DNA of 50,747 nucleotides from Saprospiraceae bacterium (GTDB taxonomy: Bacteria; Bacteroidota; Bacteroidia; Chitinophagales; Saprospiraceae): contig JAIPBE010000022.1 of NCBI GenBank assembly GCA_021738725.1, positions 1 through 50,747 on the forward strand. Direction: 5' to 3'. The position numbers were made by a program, and so were the translations under genes. How positions within the stretch are numbered: the stretch's first letter is position 1; the number at the start of each line of letters is the position of its first letter. This document shows, one piece after another, positions 23,751 to 31,849 of this stretch. The notes beneath the pieces are model-generated. The model made no database searches and was not told the origin of the DNA. It saw nothing but the letters and a program-made list of their open reading frames with translations.

Positions 23751-25934
23751 ATGCCGGATCGACGACAATCCTTTTTCAGAAGGCCGGCATGCATGCTGGC
23801 TTTTCTGGCTTTTAGTGTGGTCACCTTCGGCCAGACGCCGATCAACCAGGCCCGTAGCTTCCAGGAAGGCACATCTGTTACGATCTCCGGTCGTGTCACC
23901 AATGGCCAGGAACTGGGCACCATCCGATATGTGGAGGATGAGACTGGTGGTCTACCGGCCTTTCCCGGAACGGGTTCTGTCAGCGGTTTTGCAAGCCAGG
24001 TGGCTCGTGGGGACAGTATCACCGTGACCGGTGTGTTATACGATTATAACGGCTTGCTGGAATTGAGTCCGGTAACGGGTTTTGTAGTGCACGCAAAAGG
24101 GAACCCATTGCCAGAACCACCGTCTCGGATGATCTCCGATATTCAGGAGAACCTGGAAGGGACGTTGGCTCGTTATGAAGCCGTCACCTTCCTGGAGTCA
24201 GGTGACTTCAAAGGGAATACCACCTATACGATCAAAGATGCAGGTGGTGCCCAGGCAGATGTCTATGTGCGCAATGGCCAGGATATTGTTGGGCAGCCGA
24301 TCCCGACGGCTCCGGTGGATCTGATTGGTATCCTCTCCGCCTATTTTGGGTATCAGATCCTGCCACGAGATATGCAGGATATCATTCCAGCCACAGACCT
24401 GTTTTTTACCGATGACATTCGCCAAACAGACCTGGATGACCATTCTGTGACCTTGCAATGGCAGACCAACCTGTCGGCTACAGCACTAGTGATGATCGAG
24501 GATGTGTTCGGCAATGGAAAACAGGAGACGATCAATGCAAGTGCAACGTCCCACACTTATACGATCCAGGGACTGGACCCTGCCACTTTTTACAGAGTGC
24601 ATGTGATCGCCGAGCGACCAGGCTCCCAGATCAACAGCCAGCAACGTTGGATGAGCACGGCATCCCTGCTGCCGGGGTCTATCGCTGTCTATTTCAATCA
24701 GCCCGTCGACCAAACCTTTGCGATGGGAGCGGAACCGATCACGACATCCGGAGATGATATTCTGGATGCCCTGATCGAGTTGATCCAGCAAGCCACTCAA
24801 AGTATCGACCTGGCCATCTACAATGTGAATGAAGATGTCATCGTCAATGCATTGAATATTGCCAAGAACAAAGGGATCCAGGTGCGTTATGTCGCGGCTG
24901 AAGCGACCTCGAATTCCTCCCTGGACCCGCCACCGGCATTTCCGGTGATTTATGGAAATGATTGGGCGTTAATGCACAACAAATTTGTAGTCATCGATGC
25001 CGACATTCCGGAAAAAGCGGCAGTCTTTACAGGATCCATGAATTTTACCACCTCTCAGATCCAGAGTTATCCGAATAATATGGTCCTGATACAGGATCAT
25101 GCTCTGGCAAAAAATTATACGCGGGAATTCGAAGAAATGTGGGGCAGTCAGGGGCAGGTTCCCGATCCGGACTATGCCCGATTCGGGTCGGAAAAATGGG
25201 ATAATACGCCACACCTCTTCAAAGTGGGCGGTTCATTGGTGGAATCCTATTTCTCTCCCAGTGATTTTACGAATCGGGAGATCCTTGACGAATTGCAGCA
25301 TGCAGGATCATCTATTCGATTTGCCCTGCTGACCTTTACAAAAGACGACCTTGCTGACGCCATGATCCTACAGCTTCAGAATGGCTTGGAGGTGCGGGGG
25401 ATCATTGAGAATATCAATGATAACGGCAGTGAATACAACAAGATCCTTAATGCGGGTGTGAATGTGATCGATCATTCACCATCCGCACTCATGCATCACA
25501 AATATGCAATCCTGGATGATCAGGTGGTGATCACAGGTTCGCACAATTGGAGCAATGCCGCAGATCAACAGAATGACGAGAATACGGTGATCATCCACGA
25601 CGCGTTGGTCGCCAATCAGTTCAGGCAGGAATTTGAAGCCCGTTGGGGGGAGTTACCCGTACCTGTTTCAGATCCAGATCGATCAGAAATTCGTTGGACA
25701 GGTACCATCCAATCTGGAACACTCTTTTTATTCGGTCAGGGTGAGGGAGAGGGTTCTATCGAAGTCGAATTGATCGATATGTTCGGAAGAAGGGTTAGCT
25801 GTCATACCATCTGGAAAGAAAAGGGGATCCACACGTATGCACTTTCTTTGCCGGCGCTAGCTGCAGGACAATACCTGGTGAGGTTTCCATACACCGAGGG
25901 CCTCCAGAGTTTTATAGTACCAGTCATGTGGTGA
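23751..25934 (+). CDS. Secreted phospholipase-D-fold protein (nuclease-like) with OB-like and FN3 domains, T9SS
   Basis: The ATG at 23751, one base after the previous stop, gives 727 residues with a signal peptide ending VVTFGQ. Two OB-like/DUF5689-like segments occupy about residues 30-210 (VTISGRVTNGQELGTIRY and LARYEAVTFLES). A fibronectin-III-like domain follows to about residue 310. Two PLD repeats carry complete HxKxxxxD motifs, MHNKFVVID (H409) and MHHKYAILD (H582), each followed by an FTGSMNF or ITGSHNWS block. The C-terminus is a T9SS type A domain ending QYLVRFPYTEGLQSF. OB domains with a bacterial PLD pair point to an extracellular nuclease more than a phospholipase. The in-frame extension upstream to 23628 overlaps the lipoprotein gene and is rejected. 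Confidence 0.85.
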   Translation: MPDRRQSFFRRPACMLAFLAFSVVTFGQTPINQARSFQEGTSVTISGRVTNGQELGTIRYVEDETGGLPAFPGTGSVSGFASQVARGDSITVTGVLYDYNGLLELSPVTGFVVHAKGNPLPEPPSRMISDIQENLEGTLARYEAVTFLESGDFKGNTTYTIKDAGGAQADVYVRNGQDIVGQPIPTAPVDLIGILSAYFGYQILPRDMQDIIPATDLFFTDDIRQTDLDDHSVTLQWQTNLSATALVMIEDVFGNGKQETINASATSHTYTIQGLDPATFYRVHVIAERPGSQINSQQRWMSTASLLPGSIAVYFNQPVDQTFAMGAEPITTSGDDILDALIELIQQATQSIDLAIYNVNEDVIVNALNIAKNKGIQVRYVAAEATSNSSLDPPPAFPVIYGNDWALMHNKFVVIDADIPEKAAVFTGSMNFTTSQIQSYPNNMVLIQDHALAKNYTREFEEMWGSQGQVPDPDYARFGSEKWDNTPHLFKVGGSLVESYFSPSDFTNREILDELQHAGSSIRFALLTFTKDDLADAMILQLQNGLEVRGIIENINDNGSEYNKILNAGVNVIDHSPSALMHHKYAILDDQVVITGSHNWSNAADQQNDENTVIIHDALVANQFRQEFEARWGELPVPVSDPDRSEIRWTGTIQSGTLFLFGQGEGEGSIEVELIDMFGRRVSCHTIWKEKGIHTYALSLPALAAGQYLVRFPYTEGLQSFIVPVMW

Positions 25935-25936
25935 TC

Positions 25937-26740
25937 ATGCGTGAAACGATGTTTCACTTCCAACAATTTTCCGTCTGTCATGAGCACGCTGCCATGAAGG
26001 TAGGAACAGATGGTGTTCTATTGGGTGCCTGGTCTACTCCTGAGGCCAAACAGCCCAGGATTCTGGATATCGGCACGGGTACGGGATTGATTGCGTTGAT
26101 GATGGCGCAGCGATTCCCTGCTGCATCTATAGAGGCCATCGATTTGGATGAGGGTGCAGTTCATGATGCAACTATCAATTTCGGATCAAGTCCCTGGGGA
26201 GATCGGTTGCGATTGCATCACGCAGATGCCCGTTCATGGGCATCCGAAGAAGCCACCCATTCATTTGATCTATTGGTGACGAATCCACCTTTCTTTGAGG
26301 GGGGCATGTTGCCGGCGTCAACCAGTCGCCAAAGAGCCCGGCATCAGGGGAGTCTCCAACTTGCAGATCTCTGCAGGTTGAGCGATCAACTGTTGATACC
26401 CGAGGGCAAACTGGACATGATCCTGCCGTGGAGCTCTCTGGGGTTGCTGAAGTCGGTCGGTGAGAAATATGGGCTCTTTGTATCAAGAATGATTCAAATA
26501 CGGGCCAGGCCCCAAAAGCCGGTTACCCGCATGTTGGTCTCATTATCCAGGATCGACGTCCGGGTGGAAGTGGAGGATCTGACCATCCGAATGGCGGAGG
26601 GCAATGACTATTCGTCAGACTATGCCGAACTGACATCATCATTCTATCTCCCTGGTCAAATAAATGATCGGGTGAGATCAGAAGATGCCGGAAAAGAAAA
26701 GGGGGCAAGCGTTTCCGCTTACCCCCCTTCGATCAATTGA
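25937..26740 (+). CDS. tRNA1(Val) adenine-37 N6-methyltransferase (TrmN6/YfiC-like)
   Basis: This 267-residue SAM-dependent methyltransferase has motif I ILDIGTGTGLIALMMAQ, motif II SIEAIDLDEGAV, and the amino-methyltransferase motif NPPF (N116 in LLVTNPPFFEGG). The N-terminal block FHFQQFSVCHEHAAMKVGTDGVLLGAW is typical of the YfiC/TrmN6 family. The enzyme would methylate A37 of a tRNA in the cytoplasm. The start is the ATG at 25937; GTG codons at 25928 and 25931 overlap the preceding stop. The last 14 or so codons (KGASVSAYPPSIN) run through the hairpin that terminates the opposing gene, so the C-terminal tail is probably not conserved. Confidence 0.9.
   Translation: MRETMFHFQQFSVCHEHAAMKVGTDGVLLGAWSTPEAKQPRILDIGTGTGLIALMMAQRFPAASIEAIDLDEGAVHDATINFGSSPWGDRLRLHHADARSWASEEATHSFDLLVTNPPFFEGGMLPASTSRQRARHQGSLQLADLCRLSDQLLIPEGKLDMILPWSSLGLLKSVGEKYGLFVSRMIQIRARPQKPVTRMLVSLSRIDVRVEVEDLTIRMAEGNDYSSDYAELTSSFYLPGQINDRVRSEDAGKEKGASVSAYPPSIN
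26691..26727 (-). terminator. Terminator of the 88-residue gene, inside the 3' end of the methyltransferase gene
   Basis: On the minus strand the stem GGGGGTAAGCG / CGCTTGCCCCC, with one internal mismatch and a GAAA loop, is followed by TTTTCTTTTC. The T tract is only on the minus strand, so it serves the small gene ending at 26733 while lying within codons of the convergent methyltransferase gene. Confidence 0.75.
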
Positions 26741-26999
26741 CGGTAGTGGGACTTTCCTGCTCTGCCAGGATCTTCTTGGCACAGTCCAGGATGCGTGAGT
26801 CTGTCAGTTCCACATAGCCACCCTGTGGGCCAGGTTGGATGTGCTTCTCGACCAACTCGCCATTTTCGTCATATTTGTTGGCACCGAAATAGTTTCTTAC
26901 GGTCTGCTCATCAAGATCCAGATCATCAGCGATACGCTTGACGCTACCGGTTGGTAATGAGTGTTTTATTTTGCGAAGTTCTTCAAATGTAATGTACAT
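26733..26999 (-). CDS. Small HTH-like putative DNA-binding protein (88 residues)
   Basis: The protein starts MYITFEELRKIKHSLP. Residues about 17-40 (SVKRIADDLDLDEQTVRNYFG) look like a helix-turn-helix: a short first helix, a turn after the LDL segment, and a second helix with QTVRNYF. The C-terminal half contains a GPQGGYVELTDSRI stretch and a final helix. There is no signal peptide or membrane segment. I recognise the general look of small Bacteroidota DNA-binding proteins but no named family. It has its own terminator and a 160-base upstream gap, so it is probably monocistronic. A transcription-related role is inference. Confidence 0.65.
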   Translation of the reverse strand: MYITFEELRKIKHSLPTGSVKRIADDLDLDEQTVRNYFGANKYDENGELVEKHIQPGPQGGYVELTDSRILDCAKKILAEQESPTTVN

Positions 27000-27158
27000 G
27001 GCAACGAAGTTTTTCTTGATTGGAAAGTTAAGCCATTGTGCAGGGAAACCAAAACTTTTTACAGGAAAAAAGTGAATTCTAATCTCCTTCCCATTAAACC
27101 TGTATATCCCCTTGTAAAAGTGTCTTGATCAGGGTCAAAGAAGGGTGTCCCGATCGCG

Positions 27159-28382
27159 TTATCGGACCAGGGTCACCTCGCCACGTTCCAGTTTGGTTGT
27201 GATCTGCCCGCAGGACTCAAAGGTCATTTCAATTCGATAGACATAGCTCTCGGATGGCAGATCCTCATCCTGATATCGGCCATCCCAACCTTCGGACGGA
27301 TCACGCGTCTGAAATACCTCCTTTCCCCATCGTGAATGGATCGACATCCGATAATCCGTTACGCTGGTCCGAAGCAGAGGACGGAACTCATCATTTGTGC
27401 CATCCTGATTGGGTGTGAACACATTCGGGATGGCATAGAAGGTATCCGTCTCTACCGGCATGAAATTGATCTCAACCATCGTGTGGATCGTATCCCAGGC
27501 ATTGGTAGCAATAATTTGGGTCGTTTCTGGTCCCTGCCATACCATAGTATCGCCTGTGCCCAGAAAGACCGTGTCTTCCTGGATGGCAAACCAATTCATC
27601 CCGAAGGGTCCTTGACAATCGACATGGTTGGCCAACCGCAGGACGACAGGCACATTCGGGCAGACCGCTTCTACAGGCAGGATACGGGGGATCGGTCGGA
27701 TCTGGACATCATCAATATAATAATAGGCGTAATTGCCTCCTCCGTTTTTCAGGTCAAAGATCTCTGACCCACCTGGGGAGGTGGTGGGTGTCATATTGCC
27801 GACGATCAAGCCATTCGTCGCCGCTTCCGCCTGAAACGGGAGGCGTACCAGCTGATAGTTCATCGCATCCAGAGGTTGTAATGGATCAGGATCCTCGACG
27901 ACCAGTAAATGGTCGTCATCTGGCGAAACAGTAGGGCCCGTAGAGGTAAACGTTGTATCCGTAAGCCAGAGATAGATAGACTTGCCTGCCTGGCCTGATC
28001 CGTCTGCCAGTCGCCATGCCAGACTGAGCTCATAGTCTTCTCCCACTGTCAAGGGTGTACATAGGGCATAAAACAGGTTTTCCATTTTCGGGCTGATAAA
28101 GAATCCGCCATGGGCCTTACCTGAATAGGGAGCATCACATCGATGATCAGATGAACCGTAGGCAGAGGCAATTCCAGGAGGATTGACCGGGTTCAATGGC
28201 GGCGGAGTAACGCCAAACGGATAGAGCTCCCGAAAGCACTGATCACTGGGATCCGGAACACTGGGTTTTGGCGTGAAAATTTCGTGATCTCCATTGCGAA
28301 CCAATGTTTGGGCTGAAAGCTCCCCATTGGAGGAAAACGCAATGATAGCAGTGAGGACTGCGAGCGAGGAAAGATTTTTCAT
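27159..28382 (-). CDS. Secreted protein with gliding-motility-associated (T9SS type B) C-terminal domain
   Basis: The protein has 407 residues from the ATG at 28382, with a signal peptide MKNLSSLAVLTAIIAFSSNGELSAQ. The mature part begins LVRNGDHEIF and forms a jelly-roll region of about 200 residues (FFISPKMENLFYALCTPL, then YYYIDDVQIRPI), then a short Ig-like stretch. From about residue 315 the CHU_C/gliding-motility domain starts with IPNVFTPNQDGTNDEFRP and runs through WGKEVFQTRDPSEGWDG to ESYVYRIEMTF. This is the signature of T9SS type B cargo. The start ATG overlaps the stop of the PhzF gene as ATGA, implying co-transcription. No enzymatic motif is visible; an adhesin-like or structural role is possible. 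Confidence 0.85.
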   Translation of the reverse strand: MKNLSSLAVLTAIIAFSSNGELSAQTLVRNGDHEIFTPKPSVPDPSDQCFRELYPFGVTPPPLNPVNPPGIASAYGSSDHRCDAPYSGKAHGGFFISPKMENLFYALCTPLTVGEDYELSLAWRLADGSGQAGKSIYLWLTDTTFTSTGPTVSPDDDHLLVVEDPDPLQPLDAMNYQLVRLPFQAEAATNGLIVGNMTPTTSPGGSEIFDLKNGGGNYAYYYIDDVQIRPIPRILPVEAVCPNVPVVLRLANHVDCQGPFGMNWFAIQEDTVFLGTGDTMVWQGPETTQIIATNAWDTIHTMVEINFMPVETDTFYAIPNVFTPNQDGTNDEFRPLLRTSVTDYRMSIHSRWGKEVFQTRDPSEGWDGRYQDEDLPSESYVYRIEMTFESCGQITTKLERGEVTLVR

Positions 28383-29161
28383 AAAGTAATTTGTCCCTGG
28401 AGGTAGGTATAACATTCACCCTTTAGAATGACTCGTTCTTTTTCAAGTGTACATTGAATGGATGCCCCTCGCGGAGAAGCCTGAAATGCCGATAGCTGAT
28501 CGCGCCCCGATCGTTCCGACCAGAACTTGGTCAGGGTGGTGTGGGCTGATCCCGTAGCGGGGTCCTCCTGGATCCCGCTTTGTGGATAAAAGCAACGGCT
28601 GATGAAATCGTATTGACCATCAGCAGCAGTCACGATCAATCCTCTGCTCTTCAACCGGCCAATGAGGCTATAATCCGGCTGGATCTGTCGCAAAACAACA
28701 CTGTCTTCTATCAGTGCCAGAAAGTCATCCCGTCCTTTCCAGAATTCGATGACATCTACACCCAGTGCATCGAACATAAAAGGAGGAATATCAAATGCTT
28801 TCAAATCATCAGCAGGGAGATCCAGGGAATAGCCGTCACCATGACAATCCACATGCAACCAACCACTTCTCGACCAGAATCGGATCCGGGGCGCTTCCTC
28901 CTGAAGGTGATGCCGGAGGACATGAGCACTGGCCATAGTGGCATGTCCGCAGAGGTTGACTTCCAGTGTGGGAGTGAACCACCGGATATGATAAGCACCT
29001 TTGATGGGCAGGATAAAAGCCGTCTCTGCCTGATTGTTTTCTTGTGCGATCTTTTGCATAAGATCATCTTCCGGCCATTCCTGAACCGGAATGACGGCAG
29101 CCGGGTTGCCTGTAAACCGGCCAGTAGCAAAAGCATCAACAACATAGATCGGCAACTCCAT
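28379..29161 (-). CDS. PhzF family isomerase/epimerase-like protein
   Basis: This 260-residue protein has the PhzF opening MELPIYVVDAFATGRFTGNPAAVIP, then the active-site region NNQAETAFILP (Glu is the general acid/base in PhzF), IRWFTPTLEVNLCGHATMASAHV and IQEDPATGSAHTTL. These motifs define the diaminopimelate-epimerase-fold PhzF family. Phenazine genes are absent, so the name reflects family only; most bacterial members have no known substrate. The start is the ATG at 29161 rather than the TTG at 29179. It is divergent from mqnE and translationally coupled to the downstream T9SS protein. Confidence 0.9.
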   Translation of the reverse strand: MELPIYVVDAFATGRFTGNPAAVIPVQEWPEDDLMQKIAQENNQAETAFILPIKGAYHIRWFTPTLEVNLCGHATMASAHVLRHHLQEEAPRIRFWSRSGWLHVDCHGDGYSLDLPADDLKAFDIPPFMFDALGVDVIEFWKGRDDFLALIEDSVVLRQIQPDYSLIGRLKSRGLIVTAADGQYDFISRCFYPQSGIQEDPATGSAHTTLTKFWSERSGRDQLSAFQASPRGASIQCTLEKERVILKGECYTYLQGQITL

Positions 29162-29269
29162 AGGCGAGGTTTTCCGCAAAGTAAGAAATTCATTTTCTCT
29201 TCACTACTCATCATCCTTTGGACAAGAGGATTTCTTGGGTGACTGCGAACCTGTCAACCTCAGAGTTGT

Positions 29270-29277
29270 TACTTTTG
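29270..29277 (+). promoter_or_regulatory. TAnnTTTG promoter box of mqnE
   Basis: TACTTTTG is an exact match to the Bacteroidota -7 consensus and ends 9 bases before the ATG at 29287. No clear TTTG -33 element precedes it. If initiation occurs 5-6 bases past the box, as for the SRP RNA in this window, the mqnE leader is only a few bases long. Confidence 0.45.
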
Positions 29278-29286
29278 TCACTTGTT

Positions 29287-30492
29287 ATGATTATGCAACC
29301 ACCATCCTCCCTTCAGGCCATCCTTTCTGACAGATCATTGGATGCTCCATTCGTGACCATCGCTGGCAAAGTTGCTGCTGGTGAACGGATCTCCGATAAC
29401 GACTGTCTGTTGCTATACGAGAAAGGTGAACTCGGGTACCTGGGAGCACTGGCCAATCATATCCGTGAGAAAAAGCATGGCTCCAGAACATATTTCAACC
29501 GGAACTTTCACATCGAGCCGACCAACGTCTGTATCTACACTTGTAACTTCTGCTCGTATTCCCGGCTGATCAAGCAGAGAGAAGAAGGATGGGAGTATTC
29601 CATGGACGACATGATGGACATGGTCAAAGCCTACGATGGACAACCTGTCACGGAAGTCCATATTGTGGGCGGGGTCATGCCTCAATACAACCTCGCCTTT
29701 TACAAAGAATTTTTCGGGAAGATCCGGACACATCGCCCTGAATTGCATATAAAGGGCCTGACTCCTGTCGAGTACTATTACATCTTTAAAAAAGCAAAAG
29801 TCAGCTATGAGGAGGGGTTCAAACAGCTGATTGAAGCTGGCCTTGACTCCATGCCAGGTGGTGGGGCAGAAATTTTTCATCCGGAGATCCGGGAGCAGAT
29901 CGCTTCAGACAAATGCACCGGTGAACAATGGCTGGATATCCACCGTGTGTGGCATCAGTTGGGGAAACGGAGCAATGCCACCATCCTTTATGGCCACATG
30001 GAGACTTTCGCTCATCGGGTACACCACATGTCGCTTTTGCGAGAGCTGCAAGATGAGACGGGAGGGTTTCAGACCTTTATTCCCCTGAAGTTCCGCAATC
30101 AGGAAAACCAGATGTCCCACCTGCCAGAGGTCACCACTGTGGAGGACCTGCGGAATTATGCCATTAGTCGGATTTATCTGGACAACTTCGATCACCTCAA
30201 AGCCTATTGGCCCATGATCGGCCGGACGGTGGCCCAAATGTCCCTCGCATTTGGCGTGGATGATATCGATGGGACGATTGATGATACCACCAAGATCTAT
30301 TCTATGGCGGGTTCAGAAGAACAGAATCCGGCTCTCTCCACCCAGGACCTGGTACAACTGATCAAATCCGTCAATCGCACCCCGCTGGAACGCGATACCT
30401 TATATCAGGTCATTACCGACTATTCGGATCATGTTTTTGCTGATGAGGTGGTATATCGAGGGTATACAGCCCTTCCTGTTGTCCAATCCTGA
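29287..30492 (+). CDS. mqnE: Aminofutalosine synthase (radical SAM)
   Basis: MqnE joins the chorismate-derived enolpyruvyl compound to SAM's adenosyl group, an early step of the futalosine route to menaquinone. Its 401 residues carry the radical-SAM cysteine triad C82, C86 and C89 in EPTNVCIYTCNFCSYSR. VTEVHIVGGVMPQYNLAFY, GLDSMPGGGAEIFHPEIR and TFIPLKFRNQ follow, all strongly conserved in MqnE. The ORF can be extended back to 29218 but the ATG at 29287 (or 29293) fits the family N-terminus and lies just after a promoter box. Its stop overlaps the histidine-phosphatase start by one base (TGATG), and mqnA follows in the same operon. Confidence 0.92.
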   Translation: MIMQPPSSLQAILSDRSLDAPFVTIAGKVAAGERISDNDCLLLYEKGELGYLGALANHIREKKHGSRTYFNRNFHIEPTNVCIYTCNFCSYSRLIKQREEGWEYSMDDMMDMVKAYDGQPVTEVHIVGGVMPQYNLAFYKEFFGKIRTHRPELHIKGLTPVEYYYIFKKAKVSYEEGFKQLIEAGLDSMPGGGAEIFHPEIREQIASDKCTGEQWLDIHRVWHQLGKRSNATILYGHMETFAHRVHHMSLLRELQDETGGFQTFIPLKFRNQENQMSHLPEVTTVEDLRNYAISRIYLDNFDHLKAYWPMIGRTVAQMSLAFGVDDIDGTIDDTTKIYSMAGSEEQNPALSTQDLVQLIKSVNRTPLERDTLYQVITDYSDHVFADEVVYRGYTALPVVQS

Positions 30493-31106
30493 TGCAGAAA
30501 GAGATCTTTATTATTCGTCACGGAGAGACTGAACTCAATCGCAGGGGTATTGTGCAGGGGAGTGGCGTTGACCCCTCGCTCAATGAAACGGGACAAGCCC
30601 AGGCCCGGGCTTTCCACGCTTTCTATCAGCATGTCCCGTTCGAACTGGTGATCACCTCCCGCTTGAAGCGGGCTCAGGAAACTGTAAAAGCGTTTATCGA
30701 GAAGCCCTTGCCCTGGATCCAAAGGGCGGAGATCAATGAGATCTCCTGGGGCGATCATGAGGGACAACCCAGTCGGCCGGATATGATCCAGGCCTACGAT
30801 CAGATGATCAGTGCCTGGGCGAATGGGGATCTTTCTGCTCGCTTGAAGAATGGCGAGAGTGCCAGCGAGATGATCTCACGCATAGATACCTTTCTGGAGG
30901 AGTTGAAATCCAGAAAAGAAAAGCACATTCTCGTGTGCACCCACGGCCGGGCATTGCGATGTTTGATCACCCGGATCCAGCAGTCACCCCCAGCTGCAAT
31001 GGAAACGGTGTCGCATGCCAACACCGGACTGTATCATGTCCGTTGGGATGGCCAGAACTTCCATATCCATCAACACAACGACACCAGACATTTACGGAAT
31101 GAGTAA
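30492..31106 (+). CDS. Histidine phosphatase (phosphoglycerate-mutase-like) family protein
   Basis: A 204-residue cytoplasmic enzyme of the histidine phosphatase superfamily. The catalytic histidine is in FIIRHGETELN, a second conserved arginine in ITSRLKRAQET, the acid-donor region in EINEISWGDHEG, and the second histidine in LVCTHGRALRCLI. The length fits the small phosphatase branch of the kind that includes CobC and broad-specificity phosphatases. It is locked between mqnE (1-base overlap) and mqnA (8-base overlap), so it is co-translated with menaquinone genes. A direct role in the futalosine route, such as removing a phosphate, is possible, but no such step is required by the known pathway. 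Confidence 0.88.
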   Translation: MQKEIFIIRHGETELNRRGIVQGSGVDPSLNETGQAQARAFHAFYQHVPFELVITSRLKRAQETVKAFIEKPLPWIQRAEINEISWGDHEGQPSRPDMIQAYDQMISAWANGDLSARLKNGESASEMISRIDTFLEELKSRKEKHILVCTHGRALRCLITRIQQSPPAAMETVSHANTGLYHVRWDGQNFHIHQHNDTRHLRNE

Positions 31107-31848
31107 ACAGCACCGGCTGGTACTGGTCAACTATTTGAATACCCTCCCTTTATTGGCAGGCTTACGCGCCCATTTAGATCAGGAGGTGGATCTGGTATTG
31201 GCTCATCCAGCAGATTGTGCCAAAACCTTCTTTTCCGGGGAGGCCAATATTGGATTGATCCCGGTTGGGGCCCTTATTCATGAGGCGAACTGGCATCAGG
31301 TCAGTCAATATGGAATCGGTTGCGATGGGCCAGTGGCGACGGTTTGCCTTTTCGGACATAGCCCGATCGAAGCATGGGACCGTGTTTATCTGGATTATCA
31401 ATCTCGGACCTCTGTACTCCTGGCTCGGTTGTTATTGAACGATTATTGGAAGATCCATCCATTGGTACAAGCAGCTCAACCCGGATTTGAAACAGAGATC
31501 AAGGGAACAACCGGTGGTTTGATCATCGGTGATCGCGCCATTGAGGCAAGAGAAACCTACCCATACTGTTATGATCTCGGCTCCGCGTGGAAGTCCTTCA
31601 CAGGGCATCCCTTCGTGTTTGCGATATGGGCATCCCGGGAGCCTGTGGAGACTGTGTTTGAAGCGGCATTGGATCAAGCTTTTGAAGAGGGTCTGGAACA
31701 GATCCCCCGAATCGCCACCAGCGAACAGAGCCGATATCCGAACTTCGACCTCAGCTATTATTACCGACGGAACATACGCTATCGTCTGGACCCGCCATTG
31801 CTTCACGGAATGGATCACTTTTTCGAACTGGCCCGAAAGCTGGACTGA
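31099..31848 (+). CDS. mqnA: Chorismate dehydratase
   Basis: MqnA dehydrates chorismate to 3-enolpyruvylbenzoate, the first step of the futalosine pathway. The 249-residue protein has the periplasmic-binding-protein fold used by this family. Recognisable are LVNYLNTLPLLAGL at the N-terminus, ANIGLIPVGAL, IGCDGPVATVCLFG, and VYLDYQSRTSVLLARLLL (the SRTS segment is typical), then IGDRAIEA and FVFAIWASREP. There is no signal peptide. The ATG at 31099 overlaps the end of the phosphatase gene; the ORF can be opened to 31015 but that part is out-of-frame phosphatase coding sequence. It converges on the amidase gene with one base between stops. Confidence 0.9.
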   Translation: MSKQHRLVLVNYLNTLPLLAGLRAHLDQEVDLVLAHPADCAKTFFSGEANIGLIPVGALIHEANWHQVSQYGIGCDGPVATVCLFGHSPIEAWDRVYLDYQSRTSVLLARLLLNDYWKIHPLVQAAQPGFETEIKGTTGGLIIGDRAIEARETYPYCYDLGSAWKSFTGHPFVFAIWASREPVETVFEAALDQAFEEGLEQIPRIATSEQSRYPNFDLSYYYRRNIRYRLDPPLLHGMDHFFELARKLD

Positions 31849-31849
31849 A

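Noticed and set aside
27149-27167. Terminator hairpin after the T9SS type B gene
   Set aside because: CCGAT/ATCGG forms only a 5-bp stem overlapping the stop codon, and no proper T tract follows.
28379-29161. Phenazine biosynthesis locus
   Set aside because: Only a PhzF-family protein is present. No other phz genes occur, and the family is widespread without phenazines.
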